Assembly: GCA_025403435.1 (NCBI GenBank)
Contig: CM046337.1
Span: forward strand, 5,153,501 to 5,217,500
Length of the DNA: 64,000 nt
Origin: Artocarpus heterophyllus
Taxonomy: Eukaryota > Streptophyta > Magnoliopsida > Rosales > Moraceae
Direction: 5' to 3'
The notes under the pieces were generated by a model. That model saw only the letters and a program-made list of their open reading frames with translations, searched no databases and was not told the origin of the DNA. Positions within the stretch are counted from its first letter, which is position 1. Each line of letters opens with the position of its first letter. The position numbers were made by a program, and so were the translations under genes. Positions 13,192 through 25,651 of the stretch are shown here, piece after piece.

Positions 13192-16100
13192 ATGAGGTAT
13201 CAATCTCTCTCTTTCTTTCTCTATTATCTTTCTCGATCCTTCAATTTCTTGATTTTCCCTTCGATTTCTGTTTCCTTTTCGCTATCTTTTTCTCTGTTAT
13301 GCCTCGCAGATCTGATTTTTCCAGAATTGATTCTTTCGATATCTATTTCAAAGTAATTACTTTCTTTATCTTAGGTTTTGATGTTCTCGGTTTTGAATGG
13401 ATTTCTGTGGTGGTTATTGTTCGATTCGAGTTATTTCGTTGAATCACTCGATCTTCTGTGTTTTTTCTTGTTGGTTTTGGGTGGAATTGAGATTGTATTT
13501 TTGAATTATCAAGCGAATTGATTTTCATACTTATTTGGTGTTTTATGGAATCTAAGACATATTTGATGATCTTTTCCTAGCTTTTCCTTTTGCGATCTAT
13601 CCTTTTGTAAACTGTATGCGACTTTGGATCTACGGGAACTTGTTCTCTGAGGTTTTCTTTTTCTAATCTTGGTTCTTTTCTCTTTGAATTTCTTTTCTTA
13701 CAATTTTTGGGACTTTTTTATCAACTTCTTGATTCTTTTAACGGAGCTAATCTACTTTAAGGGAAATGTTTGCTAATATTATGGGTTTTCATGGTTCTTT
13801 AGAAGTTATCAGCTATTTGGTACAAGTTTGCATTTTTCATTGAAAACTTTCGATTGATTGACTTTTTATGTTTCCCTTTTAACCGAATCTTTGCTTCTTC
13901 TTCTTCTAATTTTTTTTCCCCACGCGCAGCTCGAAGGGGAGACCCACTCTCGGGTAAGTTGTATATCTTTTCTTTTAATCTTTTTCTTCATAACCTTGAA
14001 ATGTGCTCTTCTTACTTTTTGGAGTAACATATATTTGTGAACAAAATATAAGCATGTAGCGTCAAGACCTCTTTATCTTTTTTGTTGTTGTTGCTGTTCC
14101 CTGTGAAATTGTACCCCAAATTTCCTGTTTCATATGCATAATTTTTTCTTCATATGGGTCTAATATACAGTGGCACGCGGATTAAGACCCGCAAACGGAA
14201 CATCGCAGCGCCGCTGGACCCTGCAGCTTTTGCGGATGCAGTGGTCCAGATTTATTTGGATAATGCTGGTGATCTGGTAAGTTTATCTTCTATGCATTAT
14301 AAAATTAGCCTGTATTCGTGAGTGCCAATACTATGGTTGTTGTTGTTGTCTTTTGTTTTGTTTTGTGTTTTTTTGGTCTTGATGAACCTGAAATTGTATT
14401 TTCTTTGTGCAGGAAGCTGTTGCCAAGAGCATCGAGTCTTCAGACCTTAACTTCTCGAGATACGGAGACACCTTTTTTGAGGCAAGTTTCTTTGTTACAT
14501 GCTGGTTTTTAATATCTTGTATTGGGTTCCATGGGTTTAGCATCATATTTGAGGTACGGTAATGATGTGATACGCATGAGTACTTTTTATTGGTTATTGG
14601 GGTTATATTAGGAAAGGGTATTATGGGTGTATGACGTATTGGTCGTAAGGGTAGGTGTCGTCGGGCTGTAAAGCCACTCAGGCGCCCATTTAAATGCTGC
14701 GAATGGTTTTGTAATCAGTACTTTTATTCGGTTTGGAAAGTCTGATAAATCAACCCTAGAGTAACTAAGTTTTCTATAAGATTACTCCAAGAAAGAGTCT
14801 AAACTTCCTGTTGTATTCTTCCCCTAGTTTCTACCTCATTAGGTGATTATTCGTTCTCTCTCTATGAGCTAGATATAGGAATCAAGTTGTACTTGCATAT
14901 ACTTCCATGTGATTGTGGAAAAAAGAAAAAAGCAAAAATCATTCCCTTAGCTTGTTTACTTTCTGAATGCATTTGATGAAAATGTGAAGTTTTACTCCTC
15001 ATGCTCCTACAGGTTATTTTCACTGGGGGCCGTACACAACCTGGAACAACAAAACCTGATGAGGGGGAGCGCCATCCCTACTCTATACTAGATTGTGAGC
15101 CTAAACGTGAAGTGATTTTACCATCTGTGATCTACGTACAGAAAATTCTCAGACGGAAGCCGTTCCTCATAAAAAATCTTGAAAATGTCATGCAAAAATT
15201 CCTCCAGTCTCTGGAGCTTTTCGAGGAGGATGAAAGGAAGAAGCTGGCAATTTTCACAGCACTTGCATTCTCTCAGAAGCTATCTGGTCTTCCTCCGGAG
15301 ACTGTATTCCAGCCTTTGCTCAAGGACAATCTTGTTGCCAAAGGGCTAGTCCTTTCATTCATAACCGACTTTTTCAAGGAGTATCTGGTTGATAATAGCC
15401 TTGATGATTTGATTTCTATTCTAAAGCGGGGTAAAGTGGAGGACAGTCTTCTGGAATTCTTCCCATCTGCAAAACGATCTGCTGAAGGTTTCTCTGAACA
15501 TTTCACGTGAGTCTTTGCTTTATTCTGATTGTTATTGTTAATTTTGGTTGTAGATGATATCCTAGACTCAAATGTGTCTGTAGTTTATCCATATTTTAGA
15601 CTTGTGGAGTTATTTTCTGCATACTGTATGTTTACTTTAATTACATTGGTGTGAATGCTAAACAGCTGCAGGCTTTTAATGTTTCTGTTCACTAACAAGT
15701 ATAGGAAATTTTTTGTTACAAGATAAGGGGTGATTTTTTCATTTAGGGCATGTTTGCTTCACATGAATTGATAGGGAAATGGAAAAGGACGAGTCCTTCC
15801 TTTCCCACATTTTCATGTTTTTACTTGCAGAATTGAGGGAAGGGGCCATGTTTACTTTATATCAAGTGGGGCCTGCATGATTGTCTGGAATACAATCCTA
15901 AGTCCCCCTGGCACTGTTTCTGGTTAATTGGAATACTTGTATGCGGTTTGCAGTTTCCAACCAAATAATTGTTCAATTATTCATGAGGAAATTTTTGCAA
16001 CTAAATTGATAAGATTCCTATTACTGAGTTTAGCGAACACCAAAGGGATTTGGATTTTCCAATTCCAGTTGCTAATCGATAAGTAAGCACTAGAATGGGA

Positions 16101-17174
16101 ATTGATGACCCCTATTCTTGTTCCTTTTCTTTCCTTTACAATTACATAACTGTTCCCGTTAAGTTCCTTTGCTGTTTGCTAAATGTGGCCTTAAATATTT
16201 TTGTTGTTCCCTTTCCAAGCTCATCATTATATCGACGTGTTTTGTTTTCTCTATTGATTGAGGAATGATATCATTGTATTTTGTTTTCTCGCTGTCTAGA
16301 TATTTGTGTGGTTGTCATCAGTCAGTTTTCTCACCAAAATGCTGTGTATTACACTCTGATATCTTGTTTCTTGTATAACCTGGAACTAACTTACCAGTGT
16401 GACACACTTGCCAATTTCAGTAAAGAAGGGCTGGTAGCATTGGTTGAGTACAACGAGAAGAAAATATTTGAAGTGAAGCTCAAGGATATGAAATCAGGCT
16501 TGACAACTCAGATAACAGAGGAAACTGACATATCTGAAGTCATAGAAACCGTGAAGCAGCGTGTTAGGGATGCCAAATTACCAGACATTGAGGTTGTGAG
16601 AATTCTCTGGGATGTCATAATGGATGCTGTTCAGTGGTCTGGGAAGAACCAGCAGCAGAATGCTAATGCAGCTCTTCGCCAGGTATGTATAATCTGTTCG
16701 TGATACGACTCCATATATCTCTAAATAAGCTGCAATGGCTAAAGGGCTGACTACAATAACCATTTGTATTCGTTGACAATTACAGGTGAAAACATGGGCA
16801 GAACTCTTGAACACCTTCTGCACCAGTGGGAAGCTTGAGCTGGAGCTGATATACAAAGTTCAGATGCAGTGCTATGAGGATGCTAAGCTCATGAAACTGT
16901 TCCCTGAAATTATTAGGTCTCTCTATGAACAGGATGTTCTTGCTGAAGACACCATTCTTCATTGGTTCCGCCGAGGAACAAATCCCAAGGGCAGGTAAGC
17001 TGCTGCCGCTTGTTTTCGCAAAATGAAAATCCCATGATCATGTCTTGATCTGGGGTGAAAATATCTTGATCTAGGGTCTTGATTAATGTCGTTGGGAATT
17101 GTTGTAGGCAAACCTTTGTGAAGGCCCTGGAGCCATTCGTGAATTGGCTGGAAGAGGCAGAAGAGGAGGAATAG
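13192..17174 (+). CDS. 5MP: eIF5-mimic protein (W2/eIF5C domain), 411 aa, eight exons
   Basis: Exons: 13192-13196, 13930-13953, 14171-14276, 14413-14481, 15013-15506, 16421-16682, 16786-16994 and 17108-17174. They splice to 411 codons plus stop, the length of the Arabidopsis homologue as I recall it. The product is a plant relative of BZW1/BZW2 (5MP), HEAT/MIF4G-like proteins that bind eIF2 and eIF3 and compete with eIF5, so tightening start-codon choice. The N-terminal exons give GTRIKTRKRNIAAPLDPAAF. Exon 5 gives the conserved middle (EVILPSVIYVQKILRRKPFL). Exons 6-8 give the C-terminal W2 domain, roughly residues 245-411, ending in the acidic aromatic box NWLEEAEEEE. The start is a 5-nt coding exon (ATGAG), chosen because it alone restores the Met-Ser-Ser-Lys N-terminus in frame. 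Intron 4 (14482-15012) uses a GC donor. A pyrimidine-rich 5' UTR precedes 13192. No lesions are seen. Confidence 0.93.
15743..16193. mobile_element. Tourist-like MITE in intron 5 of the eIF5-mimic gene
   Basis: The element (15746-16190, 445 bp) begins GGGCATGTTTGC and ends GCTAAATGTGGCC, an imperfect inverted repeat, and is flanked by TTA on both sides (15743-15745, 16191-16193). It lies wholly inside the 914-bp intron between exons 5 and 6 and leaves both splice sites intact. Confidence 0.6.
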
Positions 17175-18300
17175 GAAGCAGCAGCTCTGATGGTGTTGCA
17201 ACCTGCGCCTCATGCGGCCTCTTCTCTGTTGCTACCTACCTACTTGCTGAGATACAATAACTCACAAAATGCTTTTTCAGCATGTCGTAATCTTACAATT
17301 GATTGTGTGCTTGTGGTGTGACTCTGATGAAACCCCCCTTGGTGTTATTCACTTTCAATAATCCATTCTACTCGTTTTATGCTCTGGTATGAAATATGTC
17401 TTTCAATTTCAATTGGCTGGAAAAGGTAAGTGTGATTTTTGTCTTTTGGATGGAAATATTAAAAACGGCACGTTGTTATTGTAAGGTGACTTGTTGGCTT
17501 TGGTTGGTTAGGATTCTTGTTCTTAAATGAAACACAAATCTTGTGTCATGCCGTCTGATGGAAAATAGGGAACGACAAGACCTTTGGTGTGGGAATTAGA
17601 AATTACGTCTTTTGTGTTTTAGTAATTGCGGTATGTCGTTTATCTTGGTGACAACAATGTGTCGTTTGTTGGGAAACAGGCCATATATATTGTGATTTCG
17701 GGGCAACAATTGACCCATTTTAATGGCAAAAAAGGAACAATATTTTTTAAAAAATATGAATGTCGTATTTAACGAACAAAAATTGTAGTTTCTTACGATA
17801 GGAATTGTGAAAAACAAAATCACTGGTAGGAAACTAGGTCGTGTAGTTTTTGCAGTAGGGTATTAGTGCATGCTTTAAATATTGGATGAGATCACAATCA
17901 CATCATAACGAAACAATGCTCTTATTTTGTAAGAAAGCCCCCAACGTGGTCTACAACCCTCGTGTTCGACCACCCGGAGAGACGACAACGACTTCAATTG
18001 AAGAGATTTTTGAGAGGGGATTTCACGTTTTGCTCCTAAAAATCAGGACTCCCAGCAACCTATTTGCCAGGGGATGCCTGAAATTGAGACTTTTTTTTTT
18101 CAACTAATGTTGATCGAAATCCAAATTAAAAAGTTACAAACGCTAATTTAGCTGTAAAAGATCACAACGCATGTGCATTGACTCAAACCTAGTAATAGAT
18201 TTGAATTATAGGTAGGTTTGGTTAAAATGCTCAAGTGGGTCATGCATATACTGAGTTTCAACAATAAGAAGCCAAAAAGACACACTACTATAGGAAAACA
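17175..18300. other. 3' flank of eIF5-mimic gene and TGTCGTT-rich segment
   Basis: Bases 17175-17430 look like 3' UTR (AATAA-type signals such as CAATAATCC near 17357). From about 17570 to 17860 there is a segment with TGTCGTTT/AACGACA motifs like those at 12.6-13.0 kb, ending GTGTAGTTTTTGCAGTAGGG. No gene is supported between 17860 and the start of the duplicated block at 18301. Confidence 0.5.
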
Positions 18301-18845
18301 ATATGGCTCTTTCGAGCATTTTATTATAGACAGTAGATAATTCAAATCGATTAAGATCAAGAGACTAATAGCATTGGAACCTTCTATAACATCATAAAGG
18401 ATGTTGACTTATAGATTAAACATAAATACTGCCCTAAAAGGTGGGAGATCTCCTTTATTATTATCGTCCAAAATCAACAAAACAACTAAAACACACTAGG
18501 GTTAGGCATCAGAAATATCAACGTTTTTTAGTTGACAAGCGAATGAACGAAAACAAACCGGTAAAGCTCAAAAAGACAAATAGTAACAACTCGGAAGATG
18601 AGCCGACCGCCTTAATTTTGTTTTTGTTATTTTGATGTTTGAATTTCTTTTCCTTAAGGGTACGTTGGTCATTTTGTGCCCTTAAAAATAGCCCAGGTAA
18701 ATGAAAAACATAATTTTGGAGCAACATTTAGTAGAACTAGATTTGATACAAGTGACTTCCTTTTAATGCGCAAATATCATTAGCTCTGCACTCCGTACAA
18801 CCTTTTCAGCTTTGCGGTTTTTTTTTTGGCTTCTTCTAAGTTCCA

Positions 18846-21753
18846 ATGGCATTGTCTTTCGCACCTGGACCCTACGCCTCGTCCATTTTCTGCAAAGCCG
18901 CTTCTAACGACAGCTCTGGCTTCAACTCCAACACCTCCTCTTCCGCCGACGCAATTTCCCACGCGCGCGATGCCTTCTTCGTGCAACTCGCCGCCAAGTT
19001 CGCCGACCTCTCCGCCGGCTTCACCTCCCCTCACCCAAACTTCGGCTGCGTCATCGCCACTCCCTCCGGCGAAATCGCCGGCAAGGGCTTCCTCTACGCC
19101 CAGGGCACCAAACCAGCCGAGGTCATCGCCGTCGAGGCCGCCGGAGAATTCTCCCGACAATCCACTGCGTATCTCAATATGGAACCCGGCGACTGCCACG
19201 GCGATCACGCCGCCGTCTCCGCTCTCGTCAAGGTTAGGTTCCGCATAAGTTTTTTTTGTCTTTGATCGCCTCTGGTTTTTTCTTCTTTTGGTTTTTGAAT
19301 TTGATTGGTGATGTTTGTTCTGGATTAGGCGGGGATTGTGAGGGTTGTGGTTGGAATTAGGCATCCTCTACAACATCTCCGAGGCAATGCAGTTCGTGCC
19401 TTGAGAAGTCAAGGAGTTCAGGTTAATGTTCTTGGCGAGGATCTCAGAAGCAAAACTATCGAGGTAATTTATAGCATTACTCTTAATTCTTAATTTAGTT
19501 CAAGAGGAAGATCTGGTTTTTGATGTTAATTGACATTATATTCTAGCAGTTGAAAAGAATTGTTTTTGATCTCGTAGGAAGCTCGAAAATCTTGTCTTCT
19601 AGTCAATGCTCCCTTGATTTGCAGAGTTGCTTCTCGAGTCCCTTTTTCGGTTCTGAAGTATGCCATGACTCTTGATGGTAAGTTTTGTCAATGTAATTGC
19701 ACTTAACGGCTCTTTTGAGATAAACGGAAAGGGTGAACTCCAAAATTAACACGAGTCTTCTGATAGTCGTTGTTGGGACCGATGACAGGAAAAATTGCTG
19801 CTAGTAGTGGACATGCAGCATGGATAAGCAGCAAAAAGTCTAGAAGTCGACTTTTTGAACTCCGGGGTAGGAGTGACGCCGTTGTAGTTGGAGGAAATAC
19901 AGTACGTAGGGACGGTAAGTTTCGTCTTGCTTGGTGACTTTGTTATGGTTGATAAAGACAGGCAGATGTTAAAGCTTTTTAAACGTGCTTTGGTGCATAT
20001 CTCAAATTAGATCCCCGACTAACTGCAAGACATGGAGGTGGACATATGCCTATGCGGATTGTAATGAGTCAAACTCTTGATCTTCCCGAGGAAGCGAATC
20101 TTTGGGACAAGTCTGAAGCGTCTACCATAGTTGTGACACAAAGGGGTGCTAGAAGGAGTTTCCAGAAATTTCTTGCTTCAAAAGGAGTCGAAGTAGTGGA
20201 GTTTGACATCTTAAACCCCCGGGACGTGATGGAATATTTCCACGATCGTGGGTATCTTTCAGTTTTGTGGGAGTGTGGAGGGACATTAGCTGCATCTGCT
20301 ATTCAATCTGGAGTAATACACAAGGTTTCTTTCATTTCCTCTCACCCTTTCTTCTTTTGTCTTGGTGAATTTCTTTACTGTAACAGGCCTTGGAGTAAAA
20401 TGTTTAACAATTTTGTGTCCATTATATGACAAGCGAAGCATTTTTTCAACGTTACAACCAATCATCATCACTGATACTGCTTTGGACTTGCAGGTTTTTG
20501 CATTTGTTGCTCCCAAAATCATAGGCGGAAAACATGCTCCATCTCCTGTAGGTGAACTAGGGATGGTTGAGATGTCACAAGCTTTGGATTTGATTGACGT
20601 TTGCTATGAGCAGGTCAGCAGCAGTCTTTGGTCCTTTTCTTGGTGAAGCATTATCCTCGTTAAATACGGCTTCTGATTGGCTTTATTTGTGCTTTTGGAC
20701 CTGAACTGCAGGTTGGGCCTGACATGCTTATTAGTGGCTTTCTCCAGCCTATACCTGATCTAACGCCTGTTATCCCATCAATTGAAGAAACTTACGCAAT
20801 TGATCCGTCTGTCGCTCCATATGAACCAAAAATTATATCCTTCTATAAAACCTGGGACCTCTATGGTGCTTTGTCAAATTTTTCTCCTCATCCAATTCAG
20901 ATGCCTGATGACAATAATGATTATTCCACTTGGTTAAGTGTGGAGCATTACTACCAGGTAATCAAAATTTTTTGAGATACGTCATTTTTTTTACCAATAT
21001 AAGATCTTATGAATCTCGTTACAGTTTTATTGTTGATTTTCAGGCTCACAAGTTTGTTGGGGTTGATGACCCTCTAGCTCAAGAATGTGTTGAAAATATA
21101 AAGTCTGCTAAAAGTCCAGAGGAGGCAGCGAGAATAGGAAGGTCAACGCAGAGGAAGCACCCTGATCTGGTATTTTCCTTTTGTTCATTTGGATTTTTAA
21201 AATTTTCGCATTCTCTTTGCCTTTTTTGTTAGTCCCCATTATAAGGAACCAAAATGTCTCTAGAGGCTTCGTAAAACCTGACGGAACAGAAGATGTAGGG
21301 AAAATGTTTTTTTTGCACCTCTGGCATTAAATTTGATTATAATAGATCTAAAGAACTGTACTCGAGTGTCCAATTTTCATCTGATACACTTGATATGCAA
21401 TGATTTTTAAGCAATATAACAATCTATCAATCATTTAACATGAATAAAGAGTGTTCGCATTAAGATTTTTTTCCCTTGGTGTTATGCAGATAAGATCTGA
21501 TTGGGAAAGTGTTAAGATTGATGTTATGTATCGGGCCCTGAAATGCAAATTCTCTACTTATCCACATTTGAAGTCTATGTTGCTCACTACCGCGGGATCT
21601 GTTCTTGTTGAGGCTTCACCACATGATCTTTTCTGGGGCGGAGGCAGAGATGGAGAAGGCTTAAATTATTTAGGCAGGCACTTGATGCAATTAAGATCAG
21701 AGTTTCTCGGTGAGTCCCAAGCAACTAGTCAGAGCACTGCCATAACCATATAG
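18846..21753 (+). CDS. PYRR: Riboflavin biosynthesis pyrimidine reductase with NADAR domain, copy 1
   Basis: Nine exons (18846-19232, 19329-19463, 19578-19677, 19789-19914, 20011-20324, 20494-20613, 20712-20957, 21044-21169, 21490-21753) give 605 codons, all with GT..AG introns. The enzyme reduces the pyrimidine intermediate of riboflavin synthesis in the plastid. The N-terminus is Ser/Ala-rich and suits a transit peptide. A degenerate deaminase domain follows (about 45-185): the zinc-ligand HAE is replaced by AVE, as is normal for plant PYRR, so deamination is left to PYRD. The reductase domain (about 200-400) has KYAMTLDGKIA, GGNTVRRDDPRLT (DDP at 249-251) and WECGGTLAASAI. The C-terminal NADAR/COG3236 domain (about 437-595) has LSNFSPHP, SVEHYYQAHKF (Glu472) and DLFWGGGRDGEG, a motif set linked in plants to hydrolysis of surplus riboflavin intermediates. 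No lesion is visible. Confidence 0.96.
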
Positions 21754-22649
21754 CAGAAGCAACAAACAACTAGTAATGGTTATGTACGAGTCCTTTTTGT
21801 AACCTTATAATTGCCCCAACAGAAAAAGAATTCCCATCTGATGCAAATATTCTAGGTTTTTATGCTCAATCGTAACGATATGGAGAGATATTTGATAGGT
21901 GTCAAATGTATATCTTGGTGTATATTCGAGACTCGAAGCGCATGGGCGTTATTACAAAACTAGGTGTAATTTAGACTGGGCATTGTTTTTGAAGCTTACT
22001 TGTTCACATTATTGTTTTTGAAGTCTATGTATTCACGTGACTGTTTTTATGTGTATATTGGCCTTAAAATTTCCATAAAAATTAGTTTATTTGAATTTTA
22101 TCTATAAGCGATGTTTGTCTAATTCCGTAGTTCACCCTGCACTCCAAGGACTTGACCATTTATATTATGCCGATTCTTGAGAGCCGCGACTTTGTTCAAA
22201 TTGTAGTTGTAAAAATTGTTCATTTCACCTCTTTTAGGATTCCACAAATTCCCATTCGGTTTAACCTCATTATACAGTCAGGTGGTTTCTCAATTCTCAT
22301 CCATGAAAAACATAGAATTGATATGCACATACAACAATATGAATGCATGTCCATGCCAATATGGCAATGCAAGCTGCGGTGGTGTTGCTTGTTGTTTCAT
22401 ACTTGTAGGCTGTAAAGAAAGTTTTGTTTTGAAACTATAATAAAGGGGTTTAATTAAACTAACTCCAATGGTATAAATTATACGGCATTCAAGGCAAATG
22501 AAACGATTCATGCCATGAAATAATTCCAACTACATATCTTCAACGAAATAGAAAAATAAAAGAATGCCAAGTATATTATTAGACTTTGCGGCGTTCAAAG
22601 AAACTTTAGTTGATTCATATGAGGGAGAAAAACTCTCCAATTTGAACCA

Positions 22650-23076
22650 TTGACTTTAAAGGGGTTTGGAACAACGGTTTAAACTCAAAGTTCAACCATC
22701 TATAGTGTAAAAAGCTCGCGACAATTACAATATGAAGTTCTTGGCAACTCAAATGTTTTGAACAAAGCTCCCCAACGCAAGGTTTGTGAGTTACTTTTCT
22801 TCAAATTCATCTCTCTGTCTTCCCCAAAAAAAAAAAAAAAAAAATCTCTCTAGCTAGTTTAGCCGGCCATTAATCTGGAGTACAAAACCTTATACGGCGT
22901 TTAAAGGGGGAAAAAAAAAAGGGACAGCTCATGTGACAAAGTTGATTTTCTTCTAAGAAATTCGAGGAAGTGGGTAAAAATGAGAACTCCAAAGTTGACT
23001 TTTTCTAATGTTACACTTGACTTTGTATCTCGGAAGTAACTTTGCAGCTAAGGGAAGTCCAGAGCCTTGTATAAAT
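22650..23076 (+). promoter_or_regulatory. Promoter of TNL copy 1 with W-boxes and TATA box
   Basis: TTGACT W-box cores, the WRKY binding site common in defence-gene promoters, occur at 22650-22655, 22995-23000 and 23017-23022. A TATAAAT box is at 23070-23076, about 105 bases before the ATG at 23182. The paired W-boxes and TATA are conserved in copy 2. WRKY control is inferred from motifs only. Confidence 0.55.
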
Positions 23077-23181
23077 GTATATGGCTGTTTTGTTTTCTTA
23101 ATTATTCAAGCCTTTCATTGTTAATATCCTTTGCTCTAAAGCTGAGAAATCGTTTTCATCTGTAGATCTGCCAGCACAAAC

Positions 23182-25651
23182 ATGTCTTCTTCTTCTTCTT
23201 CAGTTTTAGAGGCCATGTCAATGAAGTATGACGTTTTTATCAGTTTTAGAGGTGAGGATACTCGTAATAATTTCACCAGCCATCATTACGAGGCATTACT
23301 TCGAAAGAAAATCAAGGTTTACATAGACGACATGCTTAATAGAGGAGAGGAGATCTCGCCAGCTATAAAGAAAGCAATCGATGAATCAAAGCTTTTGGTA
23401 ATAATTATCTCCGAGAATTTTGCTTCCTCTGGGTGGTGCTTGGATGAGCTGGTGCACATACTTGAATGCAAGAAAACAAATGGACAGTTTGTCATACCAG
23501 TTTTCCACAACATTGATCCATCACATGTGCGGAAACAGTCGGGGAGCTATGCAGATGCATTTGCCATGCTTGAAAAACGTTTTGTTGACAGGACTGAAAA
23601 AGTGCTCGAGTGGAGGGCTGCTCTGACCACTGCAGCAAATCTATCTGGATGGAATTCTATTGTCACTAGGTAATCTATCTTAATTTCTTATTGCATTTAC
23701 TGTTATTATCCCTGATCAAATAGACCAGTAAAACATCAAGGAAAAAAAAAGTTACTAGACTAAGGTCGTGTTATTGTTGACAATCTTAATCTTCTTACTC
23801 GAGTATTTTGTTTACAAGTTCAGAAGCATTATTGCTCTTTTGTCAAATATGTCATTACCTGATTCTGAAAATTTTCCCGTTATAAATGGTCTTGAGTAGG
23901 TCAATTTATTATGTTTAGCAGACCAATTTACACTAGGTGGAATGTTGAAGCTTGCATAAGTTCAGAGTGAAATATGTTAAATATAGTTTCGCAAAGTTCT
24001 ACTTTGATTCGCATAATTTTTTCTTTTTTTTTTTTTTACTTTTGTCCTGTACTATTGCATTGGCGAGTGATTTTACAACTCAAATGCTAAGCTTTGGAAT
24101 TGACGTACCAATTTAGCATTGCATTGAGATGTTCTTACGCACAGACAGGAAAGATACACACAAAGACATGCTAAACGTTCCATCTATAAATTTGTCTGGT
24201 AGATATAGCTTACTAATATACAAACTATATCTACCATAAAGTAATTTGTTTAATCAGTTCTTCTTGCTAACTACTTTTTACCCTTCGCATATGCTAGGCC
24301 TGAGTCCAAATTAGTTAATGCAATTGTTGAAGATATTTTGAAGAAATTGAACCGTTTGCCGTCAAGCAATGATTATTGGGGTTTGGTTAGAATTGATAAG
24401 CGTATTGAGCGAATGGAAAAGTTGTTAGAAGTTGGCTCACAAAATGTTTGCATAATCGGCATTTGGGGCATGGGTGGTATAGGAAAGACAACCCTTGCCA
24501 GTGTCTTATTTGAACGCCAGGCTTATAAATTCGAAGGTTGCTGCTTTCTTTCTGATATCAGGGAAGAATCAAAGAAACAAGGAATGCGCCATTTGCGGAA
24601 TAAACTTTTTTCTGAGCTACTGGAAGAAAATGTACGTCGTATTACATATTTAGGGTCATCTTTAGCTGAGACTAGGCTCCAGTGTATGATGGTATTCATT
24701 GTTCTTGATGATGTGAATGATCCAAAGCAGTTGGAACTTTTAGTCAGTGACCGTGACCGTCTTGGTCCTGGAAGTAGAATTATTATAACAACAAGAGATG
24801 TGCAGGTGCTCAGGAATATTGAAGCTGATGGTGTTTACAAGGTTGAGGAACTAAATGATGATGAAGCTCTTCAGCTCTTTCATTCAATTGCATTCCAAAA
24901 TGCAAACTCTTCAACAGCAAGTCACCCAAACTTGTCAACGGTTGCAACAAACTATGAGGGAGATATCCCATTAACTCTTAAAGAGATGTACTTGCCAACA
25001 GGTTATACAAAGTTGTCAAAAGTGGCAGTAAACCATGCTGGGGGAATTCCATTAGCTCTCAAAGTGTTAGCTTTCTTCCTTCGTTCAACAAGAAAGGAAA
25101 CATGGGAAATTGCATTGAACAAGTTGGAAAAACTTTCCAATGACAAAATCCAAAGTATACTGAGAATAAGTTATGATGAACTACGTGACAGTGAGAAGAG
25201 TATATTTCTTGATATTAAGTGCTTCTTTAAAGGGGAGGAAAGAGATTACATAGAAAGGTTACTAAATTGTGATTTAGAAATTGATAATCTCATGGATACG
25301 TCTCTTGTAACTATCACACACGAGAACAAACTTTGGATGCATGACATTATACAAGAAATGGGTTGGGAAATTGTTAAGAAAGAATCCATCAAAGAGCCTG
25401 GAAAGCGCAGTAGGTTGTGGAATGCTCAGGATATTTACTATGTCTTGAGAAATAACACAGTGAGTATGAAACACAATTAAATCTTGTTTAAAGAAGTGGA
25501 ACAACTTTCCCAAGTACAACAAACAACTTTTAGATGTCTCTATAGTTTTAGGGCTGTTGTAGGACAAGGAATATTTCAGATGTCTCATAATATACTTTCT
25601 TCTTGATTGCAGGGGACTGAAGCTGTTGAAGGAATATTTTTGGATGTCTAA
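23182..25651 (+). CDS. Truncated TIR-NB-ARC (TN) protein, 562 aa
   Basis: Exon 1 (23182-23669) encodes the TIR domain and exon 2 (24298-25459) the NB-ARC. Exon 3 starts at 25613 and is ended after 12 codons by TAA at 25649. The TIR (residues about 14-150) has YDVFISFRGEDTR and SGWCLDEL, whose Glu89 lies at the position of the TIR NADase catalytic glutamate. The NB-ARC has the P-loop GMGGIGKTT (220-228), kinase-2 VFIVLDDV, GSRIIITTRD, GGIPLALK (411-418) and MHD (510-512). The stop follows a 2-bp deletion relative to copy 2 (GGATGTC against GGACATGTC), which removes the whole LRR. In RNBS-C/D the usual FLDIACFF reads FLDIKCFF. The gene is a TIR-NB-ARC-LRR by ancestry. A translated TN protein is possible because exons 1-2 are open, but it may simply be a pseudogene. 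Confidence 0.75.
24929..25063 (+). repeat. 81-bp in-frame duplication of the GLPL segment in NB-ARC
   Basis: Residues 374-391 (NLSTVATNYEGDIPLTLK) and 401-418 (KLSKVAVNHAGGIPLALK) are recognisably the same segment, 27 codons apart. Typical TNLs have it once, just before the GLPL motif. The same arrangement is present in copy 2 (37240-37293 and 37321-37374), so it predates the block duplication. Confidence 0.75.

Noticed and set aside
18780..19364. Long minus-strand frame of 194 codons over PYRR exon 1
   Set aside because: Antisense shadow of a GC-rich exon; the plus strand has the complete, recognisable PYRR gene and splice sites.
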